A DNA stretch of 64,000 bases from Streptomyces filamentosus (GCF_014654895.1 NZ_BNBE01000001.1:1116001-1180000), one strand, 5' to 3'; positions 1 through 9,718 are shown, numbered from the stretch's first letter. The notes: a model not told the origin generated them from the sequence alone. Made by a program: numbers and translations.

Positions 1-3000
1 GAGGCGACCGGCCTCGCCCAGGCCCTCCAGGCCGAGCGCGACCTGTCCGCCGGTCCGCTGGCCAACGGCCGCCCGGCGAGCGACTACCAGGTCGCCAACC
101 CGCGCCGGAACACGGACCGCAAGTACAACGCCTTCCTCGACGCCACCCGCGAGGTGCCCAGCGCCGCGGAGGACGAGGCGCTGCGGAGCATCCGCTCCAA
201 CGTCAACACCATCGCCTCCCAGGTGCTGGACCTCCACAACATCCGGACGAACGCCTACAAGGGCGGCGTCTCGCACTCGGTGACGGTCGAGGCCTACAGC
301 CGGCTCATCCGCTCGCTGCTCAGCCTGTCCCAGGACATGGCGCAGGCGACCAGCAACCCCGACATGATCAAGCGGACCCGCGCGCTCGCCGCGTTCTCGT
401 CCGCCAAGGAGTACGCCTCCATCCAGCAGGCGATCATCGCGGGCGCCCTGCCGGCCAGCGACAAGACCTCCGGCCGGATCCAGCCCGGTGACCGCCTCTA
501 CGGCGAGGCCGCGCTCAACGGCGAGAGCAACGCCTTCAAGTCCTTCACCGCGGTCTACGAGGCGACCGGCGGCCAGGCCACCGACCTCACCGACTCGCTG
601 CGCTCCGGCAACCCCACGATCGTGGACGCCGAGAAGTACGCCGAGCGCGTGCTGAAGTCCGACGAGGCCATGCCCAGCGGCGCCAAGCGCGGCTACCTCA
701 ACTTCACCGACGAGTACGAGACCAAGATCGCGGCCATGGGCCGCATCGAGAACGAACTCCTCGGCGACATGGAGACGATGGCGCGTGAGCTGCGGCAGGA
801 GTCGCAGCGCGAGGCCATCATCAACGGTGCGCTGATCCTCCTCGTCCTCGGCGTCTCGCTCGTCGGCGCCTTCGTCGTGGCCCGGTCCATGATCCGCTCG
901 CTGCGCCGCCTCCAGGACACCGCGACCAAGGTCGCCCAGGAACGCCTGCCCGAGCTGGTCAAGCAGCTCTCCGAGTCCGACCCGCAGGACGTCGACACCT
1001 CCGTCGAGTCCGTCGGCGTGCACTCCCGCGACGAGATCGGCCAGGTGGCCGCGGCCTTCGACGACGTGCACCGCGAGGCCGTCCGCCTCGCCGCCGAGCA
1101 GGCCCTCCTCCGGGGCAACGTCAACGCGATGTTCACCAACCTCTCGCGCCGTTCGCAGGGCCTCATCCAGCGCCAGCTCTCGCTCATCTCCGAGCTGGAG
1201 TCCCGCGAGGCCGACCCGGACCAGCTCTCCTCGCTCTTCAAGCTGGACCACCTCGCGACCCGTATGCGCCGGAACGGCGAGAACCTCCTCGTCCTCGCCG
1301 GCGAGGAGCCGGGCCGCCGGTGGACCCGCCCGGTCCCGCTGGTCGACGTGCTCCGCGCCGCCGCCTCCGAGGTGGAGCAGTACGAGCGCATCGAACTGGC
1401 CGCGGTCCCGGCGACGGACGTCGCCGGCCGGGTCGTCAACGACCTCGTGCACCTCCTCGCCGAGCTGCTGGAGAACGCCACCTCGTTCTCCTCCCCGCAG
1501 ACCAAGGTCCGGGTCACCGGTCACGCGCTGCCCGACGGCCGCGTGCTCGTCGAGATCCACGACACCGGCATCGGCCTCTCCCCCGAGGACCTGGCGGCGA
1601 TCAACGAGCGGCTCGCCTCGCCGCCCACCGTGGACGTCTCCGTCTCCCGCCGCATGGGCCTCTTCGTGGTCGGCCGCCTGTCCCTGCGGCACGGCATCCG
1701 GATCCAGCTGCGTCCGTCCGACTCGGGCGGCACCACCGCGCTCGTCATGCTGCCGGTCGACGTCGCCCAGGGCGGCCGCAAGCCGGCCCCGAAGACGGGT
1801 CCCGGCTCCCAGGGCCCGGCCCCGCAGGGCGGCAACGCCCCCGGCGGGCGGCTCCCCGGCGGCCCCGGCGCGGCCGGTGGTCCCGGTGCGGGCGGTCCCG
1901 GCGGTCGTCCGGGCCTCGGCGGTCCGGCGGCCCCGGCCGGCCGGCTCGGCGCCGGTCCCGGTGCCGCGCGTCCCCAGGTCGGTCCCGCGGGCGGTCCGCG
2001 CACCGCGCTGCCCACCCGGGACGGCGCGCCGCTCCCGGGCGGTCCGCAGGCGCCCCAGGCCCCGCAGCCCCAGCAGCCCCAGCAGCCCCAGCAGCCCCAG
2101 CCGGCCAACGCCCAGCTGGAGCAGACCGGTCAGCTCCCGCAGCTCCCGCAGCCTCCGCAGCCCGGCCCCGGCGCCGGTCTCATCGGCGGCGCGGCCAGCG
2201 CCATCCCGTCCCGTACGGACGTGTGGGGCGGCCGTCCGCAGGGACCGCAGAACCCGCAGGCGCCCCAGGCCCCGCAGCAGCAGGACCCGCTGGGCGCCCC
2301 GAACGGCTTCCCGCGCGCCGAGCTGCCCGGCGGCAACCCCCAGCCGCAGCGCCCGCAGGCCGCGAGCTGGGGCAGCGACCCGGCCCAGCAGCAGCCGGTG
2401 CGCCGCCCGCAGCAGGACATGACGCCGCTGGACGCCCCGCGCGGCCACGACGACATGGAGTCCACGGGCTCGTACGCCGCGCCGCAGGGTCCGGGCTCCA
2501 CGGGCCAGTTCCCGCGGCCGGACTTCGACGCCCCGCAGGCGCCCCAGGCACCGCAGGCCCCGCAGTACCAGGACCCGGCGTCCACCGCGCAGTTCGCGCG
2601 GCCGGACTACGACGCTCCGCAGGGCCCCGGCTCCACGGGCCAGTTCCCGCGCCCCGACTTCAACGCCCCGCAGGCGCCCCAGGCGCCGCAGGCGCCCCAG
2701 GGTCCGGACTCCACGGGCCAGTTCCCGCAGTACCAGGGCGGCCGGCAGCAGTACGGCAACCAGCCCTTCGTGCCGCAGGCGCAGCCCCAGCAGCACGGCT
2801 TCCCGCAGAACGCGCCGCAGCAGGCCCCGCAGCGGAACGGCTTCGCCCCGGCGCCCCAGGCCCCGGCCCCGCAGCACCAGGCCCCCCAGGCCCAGCAGCA
2901 GGCGCCGTACCAGGCGGCCGGGCCGCAGGCCCCTCAGCAGCAGGCGCCGCAGGGTGTCGAGCCGCGCCGTCCGCAGCTCGGCCGACCGCGCCGTCCGGAG

Positions 3001-3525
3001 GCCCTGCCTCCGGCGCCGGGTGGCCCGGGTTCGCCCGGCGAGGGCCGCACGCCGCTCTACGACTCCCTGGAGACCAACTGGTTCCAGCAGGAGCAGGGGC
3101 AGCAGCAGGGCCAGCAGCAGGCTCCGGTCCCGCCGGCGCCGCGGCAGCGGACGCCCGAGGTCGAGCAGACCATGCAGACCCCGGTCGTGCAGCAGCCCGC
3201 CCAGGGCACCCCCGACGGCGGACGGCCGGCCAACTGGCGGCCCTCGCCCAACGACGATCTGGTGCGCCAGGCCGAGCGGGCGCGCAAGCCCTCCGCCGGC
3301 GGGGTCACCACCTCCGGTCTTCCGCGCCGCGTGCCGAAGGCCAACCTCGTGCCCGGAACCGCCCAGGAGCAGGCCCACTCGGCCGGCCCCCAGGTCTCCC
3401 GGGCACCCGACGACGTCCGCGGCCGGCTCACCAATCTGCGCCGCGGTATCCAGCAGGGCCGTCAGGCGGGCAACTCGACCACGGGTAGCTTCCACCTCGG
3501 TCCGAACCACCAGCAGGAGCGATAG
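1..3525 (+). CDS. cvnA1: CvnA-type nitrate-sensor-like histidine kinase (5' truncated)
   Basis: Membrane sensor of a Streptomyces conservon; the reading frame is open to the left edge, so the N-terminus and first membrane segment are missing. Visible in order: the end of an extracytoplasmic NIT (nitrate/nitrite-sensing type) domain to about residue 265, a membrane helix (nt 820-895), a HAMP-like linker, a kinase core with the LDHLATRMRRNGENLL helix (nt 1240-1300) and an HATPase with ELLENAT and DTGIGLS boxes (nt 1455-1770). A Pro/Gln/Gly-rich disordered linker of over 450 residues follows (nt 1790-3230), then a tail with GLPRRVPKANLVPGT (nt 3316-3360). Family members are kinase-like; activity and phospho-acceptor cannot be judged here. 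Its last codons carry the AGGAG that serves cvnB1. Assigned as cvnA1 from gene order (inference). Confidence 0.93.
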   Translation, partial: EATGLAQALQAERDLSAGPLANGRPASDYQVANPRRNTDRKYNAFLDATREVPSAAEDEALRSIRSNVNTIASQVLDLHNIRTNAYKGGVSHSVTVEAYSRLIRSLLSLSQDMAQATSNPDMIKRTRALAAFSSAKEYASIQQAIIAGALPASDKTSGRIQPGDRLYGEAALNGESNAFKSFTAVYEATGGQATDLTDSLRSGNPTIVDAEKYAERVLKSDEAMPSGAKRGYLNFTDEYETKIAAMGRIENELLGDMETMARELRQESQREAIINGALILLVLGVSLVGAFVVARSMIRSLRRLQDTATKVAQERLPELVKQLSESDPQDVDTSVESVGVHSRDEIGQVAAAFDDVHREAVRLAAEQALLRGNVNAMFTNLSRRSQGLIQRQLSLISELESREADPDQLSSLFKLDHLATRMRRNGENLLVLAGEEPGRRWTRPVPLVDVLRAAASEVEQYERIELAAVPATDVAGRVVNDLVHLLAELLENATSFSSPQTKVRVTGHALPDGRVLVEIHDTGIGLSPEDLAAINERLASPPTVDVSVSRRMGLFVVGRLSLRHGIRIQLRPSDSGGTTALVMLPVDVAQGGRKPAPKTGPGSQGPAPQGGNAPGGRLPGGPGAAGGPGAGGPGGRPGLGGPAAPAGRLGAGPGAARPQVGPAGGPRTALPTRDGAPLPGGPQAPQAPQPQQPQQPQQPQPANAQLEQTGQLPQLPQPPQPGPGAGLIGGAASAIPSRTDVWGGRPQGPQNPQAPQAPQQQDPLGAPNGFPRAELPGGNPQPQRPQAASWGSDPAQQQPVRRPQQDMTPLDAPRGHDDMESTGSYAAPQGPGSTGQFPRPDFDAPQAPQAPQAPQYQDPASTAQFARPDYDAPQGPGSTGQFPRPDFNAPQAPQAPQAPQGPDSTGQFPQYQGGRQQYGNQPFVPQAQPQQHGFPQNAPQQAPQRNGFAPAPQAPAPQHQAPQAQQQAPYQAAGPQAPQQQAPQGVEPRRPQLGRPRRPEALPPAPGGPGSPGEGRTPLYDSLETNWFQQEQGQQQGQQQAPVPPAPRQRTPEVEQTMQTPVVQQPAQGTPDGGRPANWRPSPNDDLVRQAERARKPSAGGVTTSGLPRRVPKANLVPGTAQEQAHSAGPQVSRAPDDVRGRLTNLRRGIQQGRQAGNSTTGSFHLGPNHQQER

Positions 3526-3948
3526 TTGAGTGCGATGAGCCAGGCGGCGCAGAATCTGAACTGGTTGATCACCAACTTCGTGGACAACACCCCCGGGGTG
3601 TCGCACACGGTGGTGGTCTCCGCCGACGGCCTTCTGCTGGCCATGTCCGAAGGGTTCCCCCGCGATCGCGCCGACCAGCTGGCGGCGGTCGCGTCCGGGC
3701 TCACCTCGCTGACCGCGGGCGCCTCCCGGATCTTCGAGGGCGGTCCCGTGGCACAGACCGTGGTGGAGATGGAGCGCGGCTTCCTCTTCCTCATGTCGGT
3801 CTCGGACGGCTCCTCGCTGGCCGTGCTCGCCCACCCGGAGTGCGACATCGGCCTCGTGGGGTACGAGATGGCGCTGCTGGTCGACCGGGCCGGCAGCGTG
3901 CTCACCCCGGATCTCCGCGCGGAGCTCCAGGGCAGCCTGCTGCACTAG
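3526..3948 (+). CDS. cvnB1: Roadblock/LC7 family protein CvnB
   Basis: 140-aa roadblock/LC7 (MglB-like) protein, the partner normally found between the CvnA sensor and the CvnC/CvnD pair; family members bind and regulate small GTPases. The protein is one compact alpha/beta domain without signal peptide. The TTG start directly abuts the cvnA1 stop and lies 6 nt after an AGGAG, which favours it over the in-frame ATG at 3535. The protein differs from its copy at 8669-9091 at only five residues (GPVAQ/GAVNQ, FLF-L/I, PE-C/S, terminal H/N). Confidence 0.93.
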   Translation: MSAMSQAAQNLNWLITNFVDNTPGVSHTVVVSADGLLLAMSEGFPRDRADQLAAVASGLTSLTAGASRIFEGGPVAQTVVEMERGFLFLMSVSDGSSLAVLAHPECDIGLVGYEMALLVDRAGSVLTPDLRAELQGSLLH

Positions 3949-4101
3949 CGGTCCCCACCCGCCCGCGGCGCCTGTCCCCGACGGGGCGGTACCTCCCCCA
4001 CACGTACCGCCCCGGCCACCGTTCATCGTCCGGCCGCCCCATCCGGCCCCCCACCGGCCCCATCAGACGGCAGACGTCTTGCTGTCACGCCCGGAGGATT
4101 C

Positions 4102-4512
4102 ATGACCCCGCCCCCCGCCACTCACGATCCGTACGGCGGTTCGTCCCTGGACGATCCGTACGGTCATGAGGGCGACCAGCCGCTGGTCCGTCCGTACGCG
4201 ATGACCGGCGGCCGGACCCGGCCGCGCTACCAGCTCGCCATCGAGGCGCTGGTCAGCACCACGGCCGACCCGGCGCACCTCGCCACGCTCCTCCCCGAGC
4301 ACCAGCGCATCTGCCACCTGTGCCGTGAGGTCAAGTCGGTGGCCGAGGTGTCCGCCCTGCTGTCGATGCCGCTCGGCGTCGCCCGGATCCTCGTGGCCGA
4401 CCTGGCCGAGGCGGGCATGGTGGCCATCCACCAGCCGGGCAACGGAGAAGCCGGCGGCACGCCGGACGTGACACTGCTCGAAAGGGTGCTCAGTGGACTT
4501 CGCAAGCTCTAA
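4102..4512 (+). CDS. cvnC1: DUF742 protein CvnC
   Basis: 136-aa DUF742 protein, third member of the conservon. After a short variable N-terminus comes the conserved block LVRPYAMTGGRTRPRYQL followed by a winged-helix-like region (about residues 65-130). A good GGAGG lies 5 nt before the ATG. Its 3' end overlaps the start of cvnD1 by 20 nt, so the two are likely translationally coupled. A 153-bp gap separates it from cvnB1. The biochemical role of DUF742 is not established beyond association with the CvnD GTPase. Confidence 0.92.
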   Translation: MTPPPATHDPYGGSSLDDPYGHEGDQPLVRPYAMTGGRTRPRYQLAIEALVSTTADPAHLATLLPEHQRICHLCREVKSVAEVSALLSMPLGVARILVADLAEAGMVAIHQPGNGEAGGTPDVTLLERVLSGLRKL

Positions 4513-5074
4513 CGGCGACGCCGCCAGATCGACCACCAGCGCGAAGATCGTGGTGGCGGGTGGCTTCGGCGTGGGCAAGACCACGTTCGTCGGCGCCGTC
4601 TCGGAGATCAACCCGCTGCGCACCGAGGCCGTGATGACCGCGGCCTCCGCCGGGATCGACGACCTCACGCACACCGGCGGGAAGACCACCACCACGGTGG
4701 CGATGGACTTCGGCCGCATCACGCTGGACCAGGACCTGATCCTGTACCTGTTCGGCACCCCCGGCCAGGACCGCTTCTGGTTCATGTGGGACGACCTGGT
4801 GCGCGGTGCCATCGGCGCCGTCGTCCTGGTCGACACCCGTCGTCTCGCCGACTGCTTCCCGGCCGTCGACTACTTCGAGAACTCGGGCCTGCCCTTCGTG
4901 ATCGCGCTCAACGGCTTCGACGGCGCCCAGCCGTACACGCCGGACGAGGTCCGCGAGGCGCTCCAGATCGGTCCGGACACCCCGATCATCACCACCGACG
5001 CCCGTCACCGCGCGGACGCCAAGAGCGCGCTCATCACTCTCGTCGAGCACGCCCTCATGGCCCGTCTCAAGTAG
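4493..5074 (+). CDS. cvnD1: Ras-like GTPase CvnD
   Basis: 193-aa small GTPase of the conservon, predicted cytoplasmic or membrane-peripheral and controlled by CvnB/CvnC. Walker A is GGFGVGKTTFVGAV (about residues 23-36), the switch II/G3 region is FGTPGQDRFWFMW and G4-like ALNGFDG is visible. A GTG start lies inside cvnC1. Only seven substitutions separate it from the copy at 9699-10280. It is the last gene of this operon; a strong terminator lies 157 bp downstream. Confidence 0.94.
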   Translation: MDFASSNGDAARSTTSAKIVVAGGFGVGKTTFVGAVSEINPLRTEAVMTAASAGIDDLTHTGGKTTTTVAMDFGRITLDQDLILYLFGTPGQDRFWFMWDDLVRGAIGAVVLVDTRRLADCFPAVDYFENSGLPFVIALNGFDGAQPYTPDEVREALQIGPDTPIITTDARHRADAKSALITLVEHALMARLK

Positions 5075-5424
5075 TCTTGCCCCCGGGGCAGTTGTCATAT
5101 GCCCCGGTCCGGGACCGCGCGGAGTCGATCTGTGTCCTTCGACACGGCGGCCCCGGGATTCATAACGTTTCGACAGAGAATTCGGGCGCCTCGGACACCC
5201 GACGCGTTCGATCGGTGCCGCTGCGCTCATACGAGCCCCGCCATTTGGCGGGGCTCGTTCTTTATGCCCGTTTTATACGAGGCATGGACCACTGAAAACT
5301 TCCGCATCCCACTGTTTGGAACGGACCCCCTTCACGTGCTGGAATTCATGAACTCCCGAGTAGTACGGCCCTGAACGAAACACCGGCACGACGTAGGTGC
5401 CGACGCCGAGAGGTTGTTGGTCGA
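5075..5424 (+). other. Intergenic region between the two cvn operons
   Basis: No gene is supported in these 350 bp. It holds a weak hairpin right after cvnD1 (arms 5083-5090 and 5100-5107, no T-run), the strong terminator at 5231-5258 and the upstream region of cvnA2. I could not pick a convincing -35/-10 pair for cvnA2; a GAGAGG Shine-Dalgarno lies at 5408-5413. Confidence 0.6.
5231..5258 (+). terminator. Rho-independent-type terminator after cvnD1
   Basis: A perfect 12-bp stem (ACGAGCCCCGCC at 5231-5242 with its complement at 5247-5258) closes a 4-nt ATTT loop and is followed by TCTTTATG. It separates the first cvn operon from the second. Confidence 0.85.
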
Positions 5425-8400
5425 GTGAGGCGCAGCATGGATGGCTCCGCGGAGCAGGAGGCGCGGGGCAACTTCACCCCGCCGTCGCGCAGCGCGGTGT
5501 CGCCCGCGGACGTACCGGTGACTCCCCCGCCCGCCCCCGCTCCCCGGGGCAGCTCCAGCAAGCTGTCCCCGCGCAACTGGCGGGTGCCCACCCGGCTGAA
5601 CGCCATCCTCCTCATACCCGTGCTCGTCGGCCTCGTCATGGGCGGCTTCCAGGTCAAGGGAGCCATCGACACCTGGCAGGAGGCGCAGGACGCGGAGAAG
5701 ACCGCGCTCATCGTGCGCGCCGCCTCGCAGTACTCCACCGCCCTCCTGAACGAGCGCGACCTGACGGCCGTCCCGCTGCTCTCCGGCAAGGACCGGGCCG
5801 GCGAGGAGATCACCCGGGCGTACGCGAACACCGACGCGGCCCGCGCCGAGTTCGACAAGGCCGTCCGGAACATGCCCTCGGGCCAGGGCCTCGAACGGCG
5901 CCTCCAGGCGTTCAAGAACGAGGAGCCCAAGCTCGCGGCGCTCCGCAAGGCCGCCTACACGGCCGCGCTCGACCCGGTGAACACCCAGCTCGGCTACACC
6001 GGCGTGCAGCACTACCTCATGGAGTTCTCCAACGAGCTCGGCCTGGGCACCGGCAACATCACCAGCTACGGCCGCACCGTCTACGCGATCCAGCTGGCCC
6101 AGGCCGCCGGTTCGCTCCAGCGCTCCATCGGCACCCAGCTGCTCGTCCGGCCCAGCGCCGAGGACGACGTCTTCGCCCAGCAGTCCGTCGCCTTCAACTC
6201 GTACAACTACCTGGAGCAGATCGCCCTCGGCGAGTACAACTCCGGTGGCACCGCCGAGGACGTCGAGCGCCTGAAGAAGGTCATGGCGGGCAAGGCCGCC
6301 GAGGGCGAGAAGCAGATGCGGGCCGCCGACGTCACCCTGCCCAAGGGCAAGGACGGCTCGGTCTACTCCGGCGTCGCCGGCCGGATCGGTTCCGCCGAGG
6401 ACGCGGACGCGATCAAGGCGCTCGCGCCGAAGGGCATCACCGCCGAGACCTGGATGGCGATCGCCACCGCCAAGTTCGACGGCTACAGCGAGGTCGAGAA
6501 GAGCCTCGTCGACAAGGCCGTGGCCGAGGCCGCCGAGATCTCCTCCGACGCCCAGACCGACGCCTGGGTCATCGGCGCCGTCGTCGTCGTCGCCCTGCTC
6601 GCCGCCTTCGTCCTCGCCGGGATGATGGCCCGGCAGATGAGCCGCTCGATGCGCGAGCTGCGCACCGCGGCCTTCGGCATCGCCGAGCAGCGCCTGCCGA
6701 TGCTGGTCGACCAGCTCTCCCGCACCGAGCCGGGCCGGGTCGACACCCGGGTGCAGCCCATCCCGATCGACTCGCAGGACGAGATCGGCGAGGTCGCCCG
6801 CGCCTTCGACCAGGTCCACCGCGAGGCCGTGCGGCTCGCCGCCGAGCAGGCCATGCTCCGCGGCAACGTCAACGCGATCTTCACCAACCTCTCGCGCCGC
6901 AACCAGTCGCTGATCGAGGGCCAGCTGACCCTCATCACCGACCTGGAGAACAACGAGGCCGACCCGGACCAGCTGGAGAACCTCTTCAAGCTGGACCACC
7001 TCGCGACCCGCATGCGCCGCAACGGCGAGAACCTCCTGGTCCTCGCCGGCGAGGAGCCGGGCCGCCGCTGGGACCAGCCGGTTCCGCTGGTCGACGTGCT
7101 CCGCGCCGCCTCCTCCGAGGTGGAGCAGTACGAGCGCATCGAGATCGCGGGCGTGCCGGAGGCCGAGATCCACGGCCAGGCCGTGACCGACCTCGTGCAC
7201 CTGCTCGCCGAGCTCCTGGAGAACGCCACCACGTTCTCCTCCCCGCAGACCAAGGTCCGCGTGACCGCGACCCGTCTCCCCGACGGCCGCGTGATGGTCG
7301 AGATCCACGACAAGGGCATCGGCCTCACCGCCGAGGACTTCGCGGACATCAACCACAAGCTGGCGAACCCGCCGACCGTGGACGCGGCCGTCTCCCAGCG
7401 CATGGGCCTCTTCGTGGTCGGCCGGCTCTCCGACCGGCACGGCATCCGGGTCCAGCTCCGCCCCTCGGGCGAGCAGGCCGGCACCACCTCGCTGGTCATG
7501 CTGCCGGACGCGATCACCCACGGTGGCGGTGGCGAGCAGCCGGCCCAGGGCGACTTCACGGTCTCCCAGATCATCCCGCACCAGCAGCAGCAGGGCGGCT
7601 TCGAGGCCCCGGCCCCGATGCGGACCGCGGCGGAGCTCGGCTTCGACGACTCGCGCTACGAGCAGCAGGGCGAGGGCCAGCAGCTGGACCCGGTCAACCG
7701 CTCGCTGATGCGCGAGGAGCGCCGGGCGGCCCTGGAGGCCCAGGTGCAGGGCGGCGAAGAGGCGCCCTACGCCGCCGAGGAGCCGCAGGCCGGTCAGGAG
7801 TACGGCTCCGAGTACGTCCAGGAGCAGGGTTACGGCCAGGAGTACGCCGCCGGGTACGAGCAGCCGCAGGGCCAGGAGTACCCCGAGGGCTACGGCCAGG
7901 AGTACGCCCAGGGCTACGAGCAGCAGCCGCAGGACGGCTACGGCTACCCCCAGCAGCAGGGCTACGAGGGGTACGACCAGCAGACCGGGGCGTACCCGCA
8001 GCAGGCGTATGCGGAAGCCGCGTACGCTCCCCAGGAGACGACTCCCGCCGGATACGACCAGGCGTTCGATACCCGTTCCCACCAGGGCGAGTGGCCGGAG
8101 CAGGGCTCCTACCAGGGCGCTTTCGACCAGGGTTACCGGCCGGAATCGGAATCTTCGCAGGCCGCTCCCGAACAGGGCCCCGAGCGCGTAGGCTTCGACC
8201 GTCCGGCTCCGGCTCCGAGCCCGCTGCCGGACACCGGCAGCGGACTGACCGACGCCGGTCTGCCGCGCCGCGGCGGTGTCGCCCCGCAGACGCCCCAGGC
8301 GCAGCGGCCCGCGCCGCCGGCCCAGCCCGCGCCGCCGGTGGGGCAGGACGAGAAGAACGAGAACGACGGCTCCGAGGAATGGCGCTCGGCCAACGACGAG

Positions 8401-8667
8401 CGCTGGGAGCAGGCCAAGAAGCTCCGCGAGCCGAAGGCGGGCGGGGTCACTCCGTCCGGCCTCCCCCGGCGCGTCCCCAAGGCCAACCTGGTCGAGGGCA
8501 CCGCGGAGCAGACCCCGCAGGGCGGCCCCCAGGTCTCCCGCGCACCCGAGGACGTGCGGGGCAGGTTGAGCAACCTGCGCCGCGGCGTCCAGCAGGGGCG
8601 CACCGCGGGGTCCGACACGAACGGATCGGGCTTCGGCCCGGGTAATACCTACAACCAGGAGCGTTAG
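5425..8667 (+). CDS. cvnA2: CvnA-type nitrate-sensor-like histidine kinase
   Basis: 1080-aa membrane sensor heading the second conservon. Order: disordered N-terminus, membrane helix (about 56-77), large extracytoplasmic NIT-type domain (about 80-375), second helix (about 380-402), HAMP linker, kinase core with LDHLATRMRRNGENLL, HATPase with ELLENAT and DKGIGLT boxes (about 588-695), then a Gln/Tyr/Glu-rich linker with QEY/GYE repeats (nt 7780-8000) and the conserved tail GLPRRVPKANLVEGT. GTG start chosen because GAGAGG lies 11 nt upstream; the ATG at 5437 would be too far. Core domains closely resemble cvnA1 while sensor and linker diverge. Confidence 0.95.
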   Translation: MRRSMDGSAEQEARGNFTPPSRSAVSPADVPVTPPPAPAPRGSSSKLSPRNWRVPTRLNAILLIPVLVGLVMGGFQVKGAIDTWQEAQDAEKTALIVRAASQYSTALLNERDLTAVPLLSGKDRAGEEITRAYANTDAARAEFDKAVRNMPSGQGLERRLQAFKNEEPKLAALRKAAYTAALDPVNTQLGYTGVQHYLMEFSNELGLGTGNITSYGRTVYAIQLAQAAGSLQRSIGTQLLVRPSAEDDVFAQQSVAFNSYNYLEQIALGEYNSGGTAEDVERLKKVMAGKAAEGEKQMRAADVTLPKGKDGSVYSGVAGRIGSAEDADAIKALAPKGITAETWMAIATAKFDGYSEVEKSLVDKAVAEAAEISSDAQTDAWVIGAVVVVALLAAFVLAGMMARQMSRSMRELRTAAFGIAEQRLPMLVDQLSRTEPGRVDTRVQPIPIDSQDEIGEVARAFDQVHREAVRLAAEQAMLRGNVNAIFTNLSRRNQSLIEGQLTLITDLENNEADPDQLENLFKLDHLATRMRRNGENLLVLAGEEPGRRWDQPVPLVDVLRAASSEVEQYERIEIAGVPEAEIHGQAVTDLVHLLAELLENATTFSSPQTKVRVTATRLPDGRVMVEIHDKGIGLTAEDFADINHKLANPPTVDAAVSQRMGLFVVGRLSDRHGIRVQLRPSGEQAGTTSLVMLPDAITHGGGGEQPAQGDFTVSQIIPHQQQQGGFEAPAPMRTAAELGFDDSRYEQQGEGQQLDPVNRSLMREERRAALEAQVQGGEEAPYAAEEPQAGQEYGSEYVQEQGYGQEYAAGYEQPQGQEYPEGYGQEYAQGYEQQPQDGYGYPQQQGYEGYDQQTGAYPQQAYAEAAYAPQETTPAGYDQAFDTRSHQGEWPEQGSYQGAFDQGYRPESESSQAAPEQGPERVGFDRPAPAPSPLPDTGSGLTDAGLPRRGGVAPQTPQAQRPAPPAQPAPPVGQDEKNENDGSEEWRSANDERWEQAKKLREPKAGGVTPSGLPRRVPKANLVEGTAEQTPQGGPQVSRAPEDVRGRLSNLRRGVQQGRTAGSDTNGSGFGPGNTYNQER

Positions 8668-8668
8668 T

Positions 8669-9091
8669 GTGAGCGCGATGAGCCAGGCGGCGCAGAATCT
8701 GAACTGGTTGATCACCAACTTCGTGGACAACACCCCCGGGGTGTCCCACACGGTGGTGGTCTCCGCCGACGGTCTCCTGCTGGCCATGTCCGAGGGCTTC
8801 CCCCGGGACCGTGCCGACCAGCTGGCGGCGGTCGCCTCCGGACTGACCTCGCTGACCGCGGGCGCGTCCCGGATCTTCGAGGGCGGCGCGGTCAACCAGA
8901 CCGTGGTGGAGATGGAGCGCGGCTTCCTCTTCATCATGTCGGTCTCGGACGGCTCCTCGCTGGCCGTCCTCGCCCACCCCGAGTCCGACATCGGTCTCGT
9001 GGGCTACGAGATGGCCCTCCTCGTGGACCGCGCGGGCTCCGTCCTCACCCCGGACCTGCGTGCGGAGCTCCAGGGAAGTCTTCTCAACTAA
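8669..9091 (+). CDS. cvnB2: Roadblock/LC7 family protein CvnB
   Basis: 140-aa roadblock/LC7 protein, near-identical to the copy at 3526-3948 (five substitutions). It begins with GTG one base after the cvnA2 stop, using an AGGAG inside the end of cvnA2. MglB-like GTPase-regulatory role inferred from the family and the adjacent CvnD. Confidence 0.93.
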   Translation: MSAMSQAAQNLNWLITNFVDNTPGVSHTVVVSADGLLLAMSEGFPRDRADQLAAVASGLTSLTAGASRIFEGGAVNQTVVEMERGFLFIMSVSDGSSLAVLAHPESDIGLVGYEMALLVDRAGSVLTPDLRAELQGSLLN

Positions 9092-9184
9092 CAGACACAC
9101 AGTGCGTTTCACGTCACCGCACCGTTAGGGTGCGGTGACGCGGCTCCAAGGGACATGGACCGCGAGGCAGTCGGAGGAGGAGAC

Positions 9185-9718
9185 GTGGGAACACCCCCGG
9201 GGGCGAACCCCTACAACGGTTTCGACGCGCATCAGGCGCCGCTCGGCGACCCCGCGCAGAACCGGTACAACTTTCCCTCCGCACCCAGCAGACAGGGCGT
9301 CCACCAGTCCTACGGGGCTCCGCAGGCTCCCCAGCCGCCGTCCGTCCCGCGTGCGGCGGGCGGGAGCGGGGGCGGGCACAACCCGCTCGTGCGGCCGTAC
9401 GCGATGACCGGCGGCCGGACCCGGCCGCGCTACCAGCTCGCCATCGAGGCGCTGGTCAGCACCACGGCCGACCCGTCCAGGTTGCAGGGGCAGCTGCCCG
9501 AGCACCAGCGGATCTGCCGGCTGTGCTTCGAGATCAAGTCGGTCGCGGAGATCTCGGCCCTTCTCTCCATCCCCCTCGGCGTTGCCCGGATCCTCGTCGC
9601 CGACCTGGCCGAGGCCGGACTTGTCGCCATTCACCAGCCCGGCGGCGACGAGGCCGCCGGCGGTCAGCCAGACGTGACACTGCTCGAAAGGGTGCTCAGT
9701 GGACTTCGCAAGCTCTAG
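9185..9718 (+). CDS. cvnC2: DUF742 protein CvnC
   Basis: 177-aa DUF742 protein of the second conservon. I place the start at GTG 9185 because GGAGGAGGAG lies immediately upstream (9173-9182); an in-frame ATG at 9155 has no comparable site. A longer, Pro/Ala/Gln-rich N-terminus than cvnC1 precedes the conserved LVRPYAMTGGRTRPRYQL block and winged-helix-like region. The 3' end overlaps cvnD2 by 20 nt exactly as in the first operon. Confidence 0.9.
   Translation: MGTPPGANPYNGFDAHQAPLGDPAQNRYNFPSAPSRQGVHQSYGAPQAPQPPSVPRAAGGSGGGHNPLVRPYAMTGGRTRPRYQLAIEALVSTTADPSRLQGQLPEHQRICRLCFEIKSVAEISALLSIPLGVARILVADLAEAGLVAIHQPGGDEAAGGQPDVTLLERVLSGLRKL

Noticed and set aside
2040..2110. Short tandem repeats in cvnA1 as a microsatellite
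   Set aside because: CAGCCCCAG-type repeats encode the Pro/Gln linker in frame; explained by low-complexity protein sequence.
5332..8991. Long minus-strand frame opposite cvnA2
   Set aside because: Low-complexity Leu/Gly/Asp/His-rich product opposite a clearly coding kinase gene.
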